Shown piece after piece: positions 1 through 9,255 of a stretch of 64,000 bases of DNA. Within the stretch, counting starts at the first letter, position 1; every line of letters starts with the position of its first letter. Below the pieces are notes generated by a model. It did no database searches and was not told the origin of the DNA. It saw only the letters and a list, made by a program, of their open reading frames with translations. Both the position numbers and the translations under genes were made by a program. This DNA comes from an uncultured OM182 clade bacterium (lineage in GTDB: Bacteria; Pseudomonadota; Gammaproteobacteria; Pseudomonadales; Azotimanducaceae), in assembly GCA_905182025.1 (NCBI GenBank), contig CAJJAA010000034.1:36534-100533 (forward strand), given 5' to 3'.

Positions 1-789
1 GAGCTTGCTAAGACTGTTGCCGAGATGCTCAATTTAGAATGTATTCGTCTGCAGTGCTATGAAGGTCTCGATGAGTCCAAAGCGATTTACGAATGGAAGT
101 ACGGTAAACAACTTCTATACACCCAAGTCCTGAAAGAAACATTGGGAGAGATTTTGGACGGCGCTAAAGGCCTGACTGAATCGGTTACAAAGCTTCACGA
201 GTTTGGCGATATCTTCTTTTCTGAGGAGTTCCTTGAGCCCAGACCTTTATTAAAAGCTCTAAAGAAAGAAGAAGGGTGTGTCCTGCTGATTGATGAAATC
301 GATAAGTCAGACCATGAGTTCGAGTCCTTGTTATTAGAAATGCTGTCTGATTTCCAATTATCTATTCCTGAAATAGGCACAATTAAAGCGAACGATAAAA
401 GAAAGCCTCTGGTATTTTTGACCAGTAACAATACACGAGAGATATCAGATGCATTGAAAAGACGCTGTCTGCATCTTTACATACCCTTTCCTGATGCAGC
501 TCTTGAACGTCAAATTGTTCAAGCACGTGTTCCGGAAATCGCGGAGAATCTACGCAACCAAATGGTGACCTTCATCCAAGAATTGCGCGACATGGACCTT
601 AAGAAGGTACCTGCGATCAGTGAGACCATTGATTGGGCTCGAACGCTCATTTTACTTCACACTGAATCACTCGACGCAGACTTAGTAAAACAGACCCTCA
701 ATGTCATACTAAAATTCCAAGAAGACATTGAAACGGTCGAGGCGGAACTACAAAGCGTGACAAACAAAGCACTGAAAGAGAATCAGTAA
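1..789 (+). CDS. MoxR-family AAA+ ATPase (5' end outside window)
   Basis: AAA+ ATPase of the MoxR type, a chaperone-like ATPase that usually works with a VWA-domain partner to mature or activate other proteins. The frame is open from base 1, beginning E-L-A-K-T, which is the tail of a GKTELAK Walker A region, so the true start lies upstream of the window. Visible motifs are Walker B (VLLIDEID), sensor 1 (FLTSNN) and an arginine-finger-like stretch (LKRRC). The C-terminal third is the helical lid. The stop codon overlaps the ATG of the VWA gene by one base (TAATG), so the two are translationally coupled. The substrate cannot be told from the sequence. Confidence 0.9.
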   Translation, partial: ELAKTVAEMLNLECIRLQCYEGLDESKAIYEWKYGKQLLYTQVLKETLGEILDGAKGLTESVTKLHEFGDIFFSEEFLEPRPLLKALKKEEGCVLLIDEIDKSDHEFESLLLEMLSDFQLSIPEIGTIKANDKRKPLVFLTSNNTREISDALKRRCLHLYIPFPDAALERQIVQARVPEIAENLRNQMVTFIQELRDMDLKKVPAISETIDWARTLILLHTESLDADLVKQTLNVILKFQEDIETVEAELQSVTNKALKENQ

Positions 790-2246
790 TGGATCGGACT
801 CTCGTCGATTTCGTTAAAGTTCTTCGAACAGCCGAAATCAAGGTTTCTCCCGCAGAGACGCTTGATGCAATGGAGTGTATGGACCTCGTTGGATACGAAA
901 ACCGCGAATTCCTAAAGAACTCACTCGCTCTTGTTCTGGCCAAGAACCCAGAAGAGAAAGAGGCATTCGAGGACTGTTTCGAAAGATTCTTCGTTATGGA
1001 TAAACCCGCTCAGCCTGGCAACACATCTTCATCTGAAGATGAGTCCGGTGGAGAGGACGAATTTGATGACGGCGATTTCAACGCTGAAGGTGAAAGCCAA
1101 CAGTCAGGCAAAGGCGGCGGGCAAGGCGGAGGCCAAGGTGCAGGAGAGCAGGAAATCGATGATTCCGTGCCTCAACTGCAGCCAACGTCAGAGCTCGGCA
1201 AATTGCTCACAACCGGCACGCGCACAGAGCAAACGATTTCAATGATGGAAGCCGGTCGTAAGGTTGAAGTCAGTAAAATTGTCGTGTTTACCCAAAAAGG
1301 CCTATTTACCCGCAAGATTATGGATGCAATGGGCCTCAAAGGTCTACAGGATGAAATTTCCGACTTAACTGCGCATGGCGGTCCTGGACAACGCAACCTT
1401 TCCGGACGATTAAAAAAATCTAGAGACCTGCTAAGAGAGCGGGTACGCGATTACGTCGAAAAACAGTTTTTCCTACACGCAGATGAAACAGGTAAGCAAC
1501 TTCGTGAGGAGCTTCTAAAAAAGGTCAAATTATCGAGCCTTGAAAAGCGCAACTTCAAAGATGTTCAAGAAGTTGTTTTCAAAATGGCCAAAAAACTGAT
1601 TTCCGTTCATTCAAAACGCCGCAAGACTTACAAACGCGGACAACTTGACGTCAGGAAAACACTTCGAAACAACATGCAATACGACGGCATGTTTTTCAAC
1701 CTAAAGTGGAAAGCATCAAAGGTCGACCGACCCAAAGTTATGTGCATCTGTGACGTTAGCGGATCTGTTAGTAATTATTCCAGATTCCTGCTCATGTTCT
1801 TATATAGCTTAGCGGAGGTATTACCCAAAGTACGCTCATTCGCCTTTTCTTCCGATTTAGGCGAAGTCACCAAATTGTTTCAACACAGCAAATTGGAAGA
1901 AGCTATGGCGCGAACCATGCGGGATTACGGCAATGGCTCAACTGATTATGGTCGAATGCTGCAGGATTTTAAGAACCACGTTATGGACGATGTCGATAAT
2001 AAGACCACCATTATTATTTTAGGCGACGCTCGAAATAATTATGGCGATTCAAAATCAGAAATCGTCAAAGAAATGTACGACAAAGCAAAACGGGTAATCT
2101 GGCTAAATCCAGAGCCTAAGTCCAGTTGGACAGTGGGCGATGCAGAAATGAAAAAATATGCGCCCTGTTGCCACCAAACTGAAGTTTGCAATTCCCTCGT
2201 ACATCTCGAACGGGTCGTCAGTAATTTGCTGAAGTCTGTGTCTTAA
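789..2246 (+). CDS. VWA domain protein, CoxE-like
   Basis: 485-residue cytoplasmic protein with a von Willebrand factor A domain of the CoxE type. The metal-ion-dependent adhesion site DVSGS is at about residues 322-326, with a later G-S-T-D segment. The N-terminal third is followed by a low-complexity acidic, Gly/Gln-rich linker (about residues 80-125). It starts at the ATG that overlaps the MoxR stop. MoxR/CoxE pairs are known to act together in inserting metals or maturing enzymes (for example CoxD/CoxE for carbon monoxide dehydrogenase), but no such enzyme is adjacent here, so the client is unknown. A role in the downstream peptide transporter is not indicated. Confidence 0.88.
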   Translation: MDRTLVDFVKVLRTAEIKVSPAETLDAMECMDLVGYENREFLKNSLALVLAKNPEEKEAFEDCFERFFVMDKPAQPGNTSSSEDESGGEDEFDDGDFNAEGESQQSGKGGGQGGGQGAGEQEIDDSVPQLQPTSELGKLLTTGTRTEQTISMMEAGRKVEVSKIVVFTQKGLFTRKIMDAMGLKGLQDEISDLTAHGGPGQRNLSGRLKKSRDLLRERVRDYVEKQFFLHADETGKQLREELLKKVKLSSLEKRNFKDVQEVVFKMAKKLISVHSKRRKTYKRGQLDVRKTLRNNMQYDGMFFNLKWKASKVDRPKVMCICDVSGSVSNYSRFLLMFLYSLAEVLPKVRSFAFSSDLGEVTKLFQHSKLEEAMARTMRDYGNGSTDYGRMLQDFKNHVMDDVDNKTTIIILGDARNNYGDSKSEIVKEMYDKAKRVIWLNPEPKSSWTVGDAEMKKYAPCCHQTEVCNSLVHLERVVSNLLKSVS

Positions 2247-2555
2247 AACGACATCAGCAAAACGACGGCCTACACATGCGTGAGGCTATCACTGAAGGCA
2301 ACGCTATGTCTTGGCTATACTTGTTGCCTAAGAGGCTTTCCTCAGACCCATCACAAACAATACAACCTGATACCGCCAGCTTTGAGCCAAGCTCTATCTA
2401 ATAGAGCGGGTATTGACGTTTTCTATAGACCCCACTATTTCTTTACCTGTCATCTGAATTTATATCTCGACGGGATTGGCTATAAATCCTCATATTCAGC
2501 TACAATTCCCCGCCTAACGACATCATCAACCTTCGTTTACAAGGCTTATCCCTTT
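2247..2555. other. Intergenic region upstream of the peptide-binding protein
   Basis: About 310 bases without a convincing gene. The reading frame of the downstream gene stays open back to a GTG at 2280, but the extra 92 residues have no signal-peptide character and the export signal begins at 2556, so I treat this stretch as untranslated. It probably carries the promoter of the oligopeptide transporter operon. A TTGACG box at 2413 is visible, but no good -10 partner. Confidence 0.4.
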
Positions 2556-4163
2556 ATGAAATACCTTTTGTTCCTGATGACGCTCTGGTCAGCCATCACC
2601 TCAGCGCAAGCCCCGGTGACATCCGCAGATTTCGAAGAACAGACGATTAGCATCGCATTGACTCAGGAACCGCCCCAACTCAATAGCATGAAGGCGACCG
2701 ACCAGGTCAGCAACTTTATCCTTCCCCATATTATGGAAGGTCTTGTTCGATACGATCGTCGAGGTAGAATCGTGCCAGGTGTCGCGTATAAGTGGGAAAT
2801 AGACCCTGACGGCATGGGCGCAACATTTTGGCTACGCGAAAATGCACTATGGAGCGACGGTAAGCCAGTCACCGCGAATGATTTCGTGTTTGCCTGGCGA
2901 ACAACACTCGCTCCGGAAACAGCCTCAGAATATGCATTCATACTATTTCCCATCAAAAATGCCGAAGCGGCAAATAAAGGTAAAGCCAAACTAACGGACA
3001 TTGGCGTTACCGCTATCGATGACTACACCATTCGCGTTGAACTAGAACGTCCCACCGCCTACTTCATTAAACTTACCGCCTTTGCTACCTACTTTCCTGT
3101 TCGAGAGGATTTTTTCAATAGCCGAGGCGACAGCTACGCAGCCGATGCGCAAGACTTACTATTCAACGGACCCTTTCGCTTAACCGAGTGGGTTCATTCA
3201 GCCTCACTCAAAATGGAAAAGAACGAAACTTATTGGGACAAAGAGAAAATCACGCTCAATGAAATCAACGCTGCTTACATTACCGAAGACTCCCGCGCGA
3301 GGCTGAATCTCTTCATCGATGGAAAAATCGTTCACACAAGGCTTGATGGTGAGACTTACAAAGATGCACTGACACAGAAGCAGCGCATACGCAGCTTCTC
3401 CACCGGCTCAATATTTTTCCTAGAGTACAATCACAGAGCGGGACGCATAACCGACAATCTGAATTTGCGCCGAGCAATTCAACATACCTTTGATTCCGAC
3501 AAGTTTGTTAATAATGTCCTCGCGACGCCCGGCAACCTGGCCGCCGAAAGTCTTTTCCCCGTATGGCTGCAGGGGGTCGATGATAAATTTCGGAAGGAAT
3601 ACCCGGCAGAAGTTGCCGTTGTAAACAAAGGACTGGCGGCTGAGTACTTAGCCAAAGCCAAGTCAGAGCTTGGCATCGAAGAATTCCCTGCGTTGATATT
3701 GCTGTCCGGCAATACACCAACAGCGACTAAACAAGCGGAATATTTGCAAGGCCTACTGAAGTCTCGCTTAGGCTTAGACATCAAAATTGACAAACAAACG
3801 TTCAAACAGAGGCTCGCAAAAATGACATCTGGCGATTTTGATTTTGTCTTGGCAGGTTGGGGACCAGACTTCGACGATATCATGACCTTTGGCGATTTGT
3901 TTGCCTCTTGGAACCTAAATAATCGTGGCAGATACAGCAACCCAGATTATGATGAGCAAGTGCGAATTGCGCTGAACAATGTTGACCCTAAGACACGCAT
4001 GGAGGCAATGGCTAAACTACAGAAAATCATTCATGATGATGCCGTAATTTTACCGATGTACGAACAAGGCGTCATATACCTTATGAATTCCAAGGTTCGC
4101 GGTGTCGTTCGTCGCGTCGTTGGACCCGACCCTGATTACACATATTCTCGAGTCATAAAGTAA
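2556..4163 (+). CDS. Oligopeptide ABC transporter, periplasmic binding protein
   Basis: 535-residue solute-binding protein of the OppA/DppA family (SBP_bac_5). It captures peptides in the periplasm and delivers them to the permease encoded next. The chosen ATG gives a clear Sec signal peptide (MKYLLFLMTLW...SAQA, about 19 residues). A longer frame back to GTG 2280 would bury this signal. Family features include the early ALTQEPPQLN strand, the 'LRENALWSDGKPVTANDF' region and the C-terminal 'DDAVILPMYEQ'. It heads a five-gene transporter cluster, with an 86-base gap before the first permease. The substrate could also be another cationic or modified peptide. Confidence 0.9.
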   Translation: MKYLLFLMTLWSAITSAQAPVTSADFEEQTISIALTQEPPQLNSMKATDQVSNFILPHIMEGLVRYDRRGRIVPGVAYKWEIDPDGMGATFWLRENALWSDGKPVTANDFVFAWRTTLAPETASEYAFILFPIKNAEAANKGKAKLTDIGVTAIDDYTIRVELERPTAYFIKLTAFATYFPVREDFFNSRGDSYAADAQDLLFNGPFRLTEWVHSASLKMEKNETYWDKEKITLNEINAAYITEDSRARLNLFIDGKIVHTRLDGETYKDALTQKQRIRSFSTGSIFFLEYNHRAGRITDNLNLRRAIQHTFDSDKFVNNVLATPGNLAAESLFPVWLQGVDDKFRKEYPAEVAVVNKGLAAEYLAKAKSELGIEEFPALILLSGNTPTATKQAEYLQGLLKSRLGLDIKIDKQTFKQRLAKMTSGDFDFVLAGWGPDFDDIMTFGDLFASWNLNNRGRYSNPDYDEQVRIALNNVDPKTRMEAMAKLQKIIHDDAVILPMYEQGVIYLMNSKVRGVVRRVVGPDPDYTYSRVIK

Positions 4164-4248
4164 GCAACGTGAGCCTCATTACTGTGCCGAACATAAATAC
4201 TGAAACTACGATCACATCGATCGACGCAAATCGTCTCGTTTTCTATCG

Positions 4249-5181
4249 ATGTTAGCTTACACCCTTAAACGATTGTTAGCGGGCATCGTGACAGTTTGGT
4301 TTATCGCCACTGCCACCTTCACTGCCATGCATATGGTACCCGGCGACCCCTTAATGAACGACAAAGCGGTCTCTGCGGAGATTCGAGCGAACCTTGAACG
4401 TAAGTACGGACTCGACAAATCGGCGCCAGAGCAGTACGTCATCTTTATGAAAAATATGCTGAGCGGTGATTTTGGTATTTCGTTTACGCAACAAAACCGG
4501 CAAGTAAACGACATCATTCGAGATCACTTTCCAGTCTCTGCAACGCTTGGCATCATGGCCATTTTCTTTGCGACGATCGGCGGTGTCCTGTGGGGGGCGT
4601 TAACCGCACTGTATCGGAATCGATTACCTGACATTATTATTATGTTCCTTGTGATACTGGGCATCTCTGTACCCAGCTTTGTCTTCGCGGCTTTAGGACA
4701 ACTACTACTGGTAAACATCAACAGCCTATTTGGCGCCAGCATTATTCCCGTCGCTGGCTGGGGCACCTTGTCGCACATGTTAATGCCGTCGATGGTACTT
4801 GGTCTCGGCACAATGGCATTACTGACGCGATTGATGCGTTCGTCAATGCTAGAAATTGTCAACGAGGACTATATTCGAACAGCCCGAGCAAAGGGTTTGT
4901 CGCCATCACGTATCTTTTTTAGACATCAACTTCGCAATGCAATCTTGCCGGTGATCACCGTGCTGGGTCCACAGATAGCAGCCATTACAACGGGCGGCTT
5001 CGTGGTCGAACTTGTTTTTGCAATACCCGGTCTAGGTCGCTATTTTGTTCAAGCGGTACAACAACTCGACTATACCGTTATTATGGGCACCACCGTTTTC
5101 TACGGCGCGTTCTTAGTCTTAATGGTTATCTTGGTTGATATTCTTTATGGCTTTATCGACCCACGCGTGAGATTGAGCTAG
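4249..5181 (+). CDS. oppB: Oligopeptide ABC transporter permease (OppB type)
   Basis: 310-residue inner-membrane permease with about six transmembrane helices. The N-terminus (MLAYTLKRLLAGIVTVWFIATATF) and the cytoplasmic EAA loop (about residues 205-225, 'YIRTARAKGLSPSRIF') are typical of OppB/DppB. It would form the channel with the OppC protein encoded next, powered by the two downstream ATPases. The stop overlaps the GTG of the next gene (TAGTG), so they are coupled. Confidence 0.92.
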   Translation: MLAYTLKRLLAGIVTVWFIATATFTAMHMVPGDPLMNDKAVSAEIRANLERKYGLDKSAPEQYVIFMKNMLSGDFGISFTQQNRQVNDIIRDHFPVSATLGIMAIFFATIGGVLWGALTALYRNRLPDIIIMFLVILGISVPSFVFAALGQLLLVNINSLFGASIIPVAGWGTLSHMLMPSMVLGLGTMALLTRLMRSSMLEIVNEDYIRTARAKGLSPSRIFFRHQLRNAILPVITVLGPQIAAITTGGFVVELVFAIPGLGRYFVQAVQQLDYTVIMGTTVFYGAFLVLMVILVDILYGFIDPRVRLS

Positions 5182-6587
5182 TGAATCAATCATACAAACC
5201 AACTAAAGAAGACTTCCAGCCCGCTGCAAAAAGTGTACGTGCGGAGCAAATCTCACGACCGTCGCTGTCATATTGGCAAGACGCCTGGCGACGCCTGAAG
5301 AAAAACACGCGAGCGCTAATATCACTGTACATCATTATTGGCCTTGCACTGTTCACACTGGCCGGGCCCTTCCTGTGGAATGTCGATCCGGCGCTACAGG
5401 ATCTCAATCAGATATCTCAAGCACCGTCTTGGCCGAAACAAGCCATACTTGTCGATCCTTATCAGCGTTGGGGAGGCATTGTTTTAGATAATTTCCCGGC
5501 CGAACCTGATGACTATCTAGATATTATCCCAGCACCTACAAACCTAAGAGTCGTCGATGTTGCCACGACAAAGCGGGTGCGAATCACATGGGACCCTGTT
5601 GTGGGTGCTGGCGGTTATAGCGTATACCGAAACCAAAGAGCACCGGAAACCATTAATGATCTTGGTTTGCCGCTTGGTGTCACCGATGGCGGCAACGAGG
5701 TCAGCTTTGAAGACAGGCTCAACTTAGAGCAAAGGGAATACTTTTACTCCATTGTACCGACTGACGGATTTGATGAGTCGGATACCTATATAACCCTTGT
5801 CGTGCTTCCCGATCTGGCCATCACAATGTCTGAGGCACGTGAGCGCAATCTGCTAGCGCAAGATACTAAGCTTGGCGATTCTATCGCAATTGAATTTCAC
5901 CCCTTCGGCACAGACTATTTAGGTCGCGACATGCTAGCTCGCCTGATGGAAGGCGCGCAGGTTTCACTGTTTATTGGTATTTTTGCGCCGTTGCTGTTCG
6001 TACTATTCGGCATTATCTACGGCGGTTTCGCAGGCTATTTTGGCGGCCAGTTTGACAGTCTTCTAATGCGCTTTGCCGACTTCGTCGTCGCGCTTCCTTT
6101 CTTGTTATTTATGATCCTATTTAAAATCGCATTCGGTATTGGACCGGGTGAAAGTGGCGTCATGCCAATGCTGTTAGCCCTCGTGTTACTCGGCTGGCCA
6201 TCGACAGCGAGACTGGTTCGAGGCCAAGTACTGCAGATCAGAGAAAACGCCTTCATTGAAGCTGCGCGTCTACTCGGTGCGAAAGATCACTATCTTATTA
6301 TTCGACATATTATTCCAAACACAATGGGGGTCATTCTAGTGACCCTTACGTTTGCAGTACCTTCAGCAATATTTACCGAAGCTTTCCTTTCCTTTATCGG
6401 CATGGGTGTTGCGCCGCCCACACCGTCATGGGGATCGATGTGTAATGAAGGCGTGAAGACAATGCTCAGTCACCCACATGAGCTATTCTTCCCAGCACTA
6501 TTTATCAGCATTACCGTTCTCGCATTTAATCTACTCGGTGATGGATTGACCGAAGCCCTCGATTCAAGAATGAGGTCTAAGGAATGA
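5181..6587 (+). CDS. oppC: Oligopeptide ABC transporter permease (OppC type) with inserted Fn3-like domain
   Basis: 468 residues, against about 300 for ordinary OppC. Residues 30-70 are the usual cytoplasmic lead-in and TM1 (45-65). The OppC hallmark HPFGTDYLGRD appears only at 240-250, followed by five more membrane helices and the EAA loop (IEAARLLGAKD). Between TM1 and this hallmark lies an extra segment of about 170 residues. Its part from about 117 to 209 reads like a fibronectin type III/beta-sandwich domain: a start 'APTNLRVVD', a 'RVRITWDP' strand with the conserved Trp, 'GGYSVYR' and 'YFYSIVPTD'. Topology places it in the periplasm, where it could dock the binding protein. The GTG start overlaps the oppB stop. 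Confidence 0.88.
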   Translation: MNQSYKPTKEDFQPAAKSVRAEQISRPSLSYWQDAWRRLKKNTRALISLYIIIGLALFTLAGPFLWNVDPALQDLNQISQAPSWPKQAILVDPYQRWGGIVLDNFPAEPDDYLDIIPAPTNLRVVDVATTKRVRITWDPVVGAGGYSVYRNQRAPETINDLGLPLGVTDGGNEVSFEDRLNLEQREYFYSIVPTDGFDESDTYITLVVLPDLAITMSEARERNLLAQDTKLGDSIAIEFHPFGTDYLGRDMLARLMEGAQVSLFIGIFAPLLFVLFGIIYGGFAGYFGGQFDSLLMRFADFVVALPFLLFMILFKIAFGIGPGESGVMPMLLALVLLGWPSTARLVRGQVLQIRENAFIEAARLLGAKDHYLIIRHIIPNTMGVILVTLTFAVPSAIFTEAFLSFIGMGVAPPTPSWGSMCNEGVKTMLSHPHELFFPALFISITVLAFNLLGDGLTEALDSRMRSKE

Positions 6588-7636
6588 GCGAAATGGATGA
6601 TACGTTTAAAGATAACGTCCTTGAGGTTGAGAATCTAAATGTGGAGTTCTCAACCTATGGTGGCGTCGTTCAGGCAGTACGGGGCGTTAACTTCTCCGTC
6701 GGTCGTGGCGAGACGTTAGCGATTGTCGGCGAATCAGGTTGCGGTAAGTCCGTAACAGTACAGTCGATCATGGGTCTCTTACCTACGCCTCCCGGGAAAA
6801 TCACCGCCGGTGAGGCAAGGTTACGTGGCAATAACATTCTTAACCTGCCCGCAAAGGAGGCGAATAAGTTTCGCGGCGTTGAGATTGGGATGATATTTCA
6901 AGACCCTATGACTTCATTAAACCCGACCATGACCATTGGCGATCAGATATCAGAAACGTTAATGGTGCATCGACATCTCTCCTATTCAGACGCATCGGCA
7001 AAAGCAGTCGCACTGTTGGAGAAAACCCGCATCCCTGAAGCAAAAAAACGGGCTGCACAATACCCATTCGAATTCTCTGGCGGCATGTTGCAGCGGGCGA
7101 TGATCGCGCAGAGTTTGGCTTGTAACCCATCGGTGCTGATTGCCGATGAGCCGACAACCGCACTCGATGTCACTATCCAAGCACAGATTTTAGAGCTGAT
7201 GTCAGAGCTACAAAAGACAGAGGATATGTCGATCATCCTAATTACACACGATTTGGCCGTTGTCGCAAAGATGGCTGACAGAGTTGCTGTGATGTACGCG
7301 GGGCAAATTGTTGAGATGGGCACTGTCGATGAAATCTTCTACGAATCCGCCCACCCCTATACGATGGGATTGAAGGAAGCCATGCCTTCTAACCGTAAAG
7401 ACCGCGCAAAGAAGCTCACGCCAATTGAGGGCAGTCCACCGGATCTATTTTCTCCGCCGGCAGGTTGCGGTTACTTTGCACGCTGTCCACACGCCATGGC
7501 ACTTTGCGAAACGAAGCAAAGCGAGGAGTTCATCCTCACATCGAGTAGCAGTCACTTTTCAAAATGTTGGCTGCAGCATCCTGAAGCACCCAAGACAGAC
7601 GGCCTCTTTCAGGTAGGAGACGATCATGCTGGTTAG
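6584..7636 (+). CDS. oppD: Oligopeptide ABC transporter ATP-binding protein (OppD type)
   Basis: 350-residue ABC ATPase. Walker A is GESGCGKS, the Q-loop 'IFQDPMTSLNP', the signature region FSGGMLQRAMIA and Walker B 'LIADEPTTALD', with a switch His in ITHD. The C-terminal oligopeptide-transporter extension contains the Cys pattern (CGYFARCPHAMALC) that binds an iron-sulfur cluster in some OppD/DppD proteins. The ATG overlaps the oppC stop (ATGA). It should pair with the OppF-type ATPase as a heterodimer. Confidence 0.93.
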   Translation: MSEMDDTFKDNVLEVENLNVEFSTYGGVVQAVRGVNFSVGRGETLAIVGESGCGKSVTVQSIMGLLPTPPGKITAGEARLRGNNILNLPAKEANKFRGVEIGMIFQDPMTSLNPTMTIGDQISETLMVHRHLSYSDASAKAVALLEKTRIPEAKKRAAQYPFEFSGGMLQRAMIAQSLACNPSVLIADEPTTALDVTIQAQILELMSELQKTEDMSIILITHDLAVVAKMADRVAVMYAGQIVEMGTVDEIFYESAHPYTMGLKEAMPSNRKDRAKKLTPIEGSPPDLFSPPAGCGYFARCPHAMALCETKQSEEFILTSSSSHFSKCWLQHPEAPKTDGLFQVGDDHAG

Positions 7637-8576
7637 AACAGAAGGTCTGAAAAAATATTTCAAAGTTGGTCGAGATCAAATGTTGCATGCTGTTGATGGC
7701 ATATCGCTTGGTATTGAACAGAACGAAATCCTTGGACTCGTCGGTGAGAGTGGCTCAGGCAAATCAACATTTGGTAAAACCTTGATCGGCTTACACCCCA
7801 GAACAGGCGGCAAAGCCTATTACGAAGAACAAGAACTACCGGCAAAATTTTCTGCGGCAGATCATCTCGCCTATTCAAAGAATTTACAGATGATTTTTCA
7901 AGACCCCTACTCTTCTTTAAACCCGCGCATGACTGTACTTGATATCGTCGGCGAAGGTCTTCACATTCAGGGTCAACATACTAAGAGTCAGATAAAAGAA
8001 GAAGTCGCAACGTGGCTCGCACAAGTTGGCTTAAACGCTGATCATATGTCGCGTTATCCACATGAGTTTTCTGGCGGCCAGCGCCAAAGAATTGGTATTG
8101 CACGGGCGATGATAATCAAACCCAAATTTGTGGTCTGCGACGAGCCCATCTCGGCACTTGATGTTTCAGTGCAGGCACAGGTCATTAACCTGCTCGACGA
8201 TTTAAAAAACTCTCTCGGCTTAACACTACTATTCATCGCCCACGACCTTTCAATGGTGCGATACGTCTCTGACCGAATGGCCGTCATGTATCTCGGCACG
8301 GTGGTTGAATGCGGTCCGTCGGATGAAGTGTTCTTTAACCCGCAACATCCTTACACAAAGCTATTGATTGAATCGAACCCAGAACCAGATCCTAAAGCGG
8401 AACGGGCTCGTCAACACGCATCGATCAAGGGTGAGATTACATCGCCGATAAATATGGGGCCGGGTTGTCGTTTTGCGGACAGGTGCCCGAGCGCAACAGC
8501 CCGATGTAGCGTAGAGAACCCAAAAACAAAACACATCTCAGATCAACATAGCGTCACCTGCAATTTATTTGACTGA
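7626..8576 (+). CDS. oppF: Oligopeptide ABC transporter ATP-binding protein (OppF type)
   Basis: 316-residue ABC ATPase that completes the peptide importer. It has Walker A GESGSGKS, 'IFQDPYSSLNPRMTV', signature FSGGQRQRIGIA, Walker B 'VVCDEPISALD' and switch IAHD. The C-terminal oligopeptide extension ends with GCRFADRCPSATARC. It overlaps the oppD 3' end by 11 bases. It is the last gene of the operon, and I saw no clear terminator before the convergent NUDIX gene. Confidence 0.93.
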   Translation: MLVRTEGLKKYFKVGRDQMLHAVDGISLGIEQNEILGLVGESGSGKSTFGKTLIGLHPRTGGKAYYEEQELPAKFSAADHLAYSKNLQMIFQDPYSSLNPRMTVLDIVGEGLHIQGQHTKSQIKEEVATWLAQVGLNADHMSRYPHEFSGGQRQRIGIARAMIIKPKFVVCDEPISALDVSVQAQVINLLDDLKNSLGLTLLFIAHDLSMVRYVSDRMAVMYLGTVVECGPSDEVFFNPQHPYTKLLIESNPEPDPKAERARQHASIKGEITSPINMGPGCRFADRCPSATARCSVENPKTKHISDQHSVTCNLFD

Positions 8577-8632
8577 GCCGCTAGAGCAATTTATTTGGCA
8601 GAATCTGCCCGAGTGGTTCGATCGAAACCCAC

Positions 8633-9193
8633 CTACTCGAACAAGACTTGAGTCTTTCTAACCATCCTAAGCACCGACTCTTCTGTCGTAAAGTCTTGCA
8701 TCTTCGTTAATTCAATCCAGGAAAGATCATGTGACTCTTCGCTGACAACGTATTGTTCATCCTGAGACTGAAGCAGAAAACGACAATCGTAATGATAGTG
8801 TTCGGGCTCTGTTTTTCGTTCAGGTATGCGGTGGATATCAATGTCGAATATATCGTCCGACAAACAAACTAAGTTCGCGATACCAGACTCTTCTTCGGCC
8901 TCCTTCATCGCGACACGTTGAATATCAGAATCACCATCTGCGTGACCACCCAACTGAACCCAAATGTTGAGTTTTTTGTGATGCGTTAACAGGGACTTGG
9001 TCCTACTTTTGTCGAGTATCCAAACAGAACCGGTTATGTGTCCCAGAAGCTGCTCGCGAGAAAAACAATTCTCATGCGCCTGCACAAATGCCGTCATACG
9101 ATCAACAACAGCTTGTTCGTCAGCATGGGTTTTGCCGTATTGACGGATCAAGGACAATATTTGATCCCTGGGATCTACATGCACGCTGCGCAA
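8633..9193 (-). CDS. NUDIX hydrolase
   Basis: 186-residue protein with a Nudix box at about residues 83-105 (GGHADGDSD...KEAEEESGI). The catalytic REUxEE core is present as K-E-A-E-E-E. The first conserved Glu of the box is replaced by Ser, and Arg by Lys. Nudix enzymes cleave nucleoside diphosphates linked to another group. The substrate cannot be assigned. It is convergent with oppF and lies downstream of the cobT-like gene, 62 bases away. Confidence 0.82.
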   Translation of the reverse strand: MRSVHVDPRDQILSLIRQYGKTHADEQAVVDRMTAFVQAHENCFSREQLLGHITGSVWILDKSRTKSLLTHHKKLNIWVQLGGHADGDSDIQRVAMKEAEEESGIANLVCLSDDIFDIDIHRIPERKTEPEHYHYDCRFLLQSQDEQYVVSEESHDLSWIELTKMQDFTTEESVLRMVRKTQVLFE

Positions 9194-9255
9194 CCTTTGG
9201 TTACTGAGGAAATGTGATATCAGAACGCGTTAAGCGCCCCATAATTTGAGAGCAG

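Noticed and set aside
2280..2555. N-terminal extension of the peptide-binding protein from GTG 2280
   Set aside because: It would bury the signal peptide that starts at 2556.
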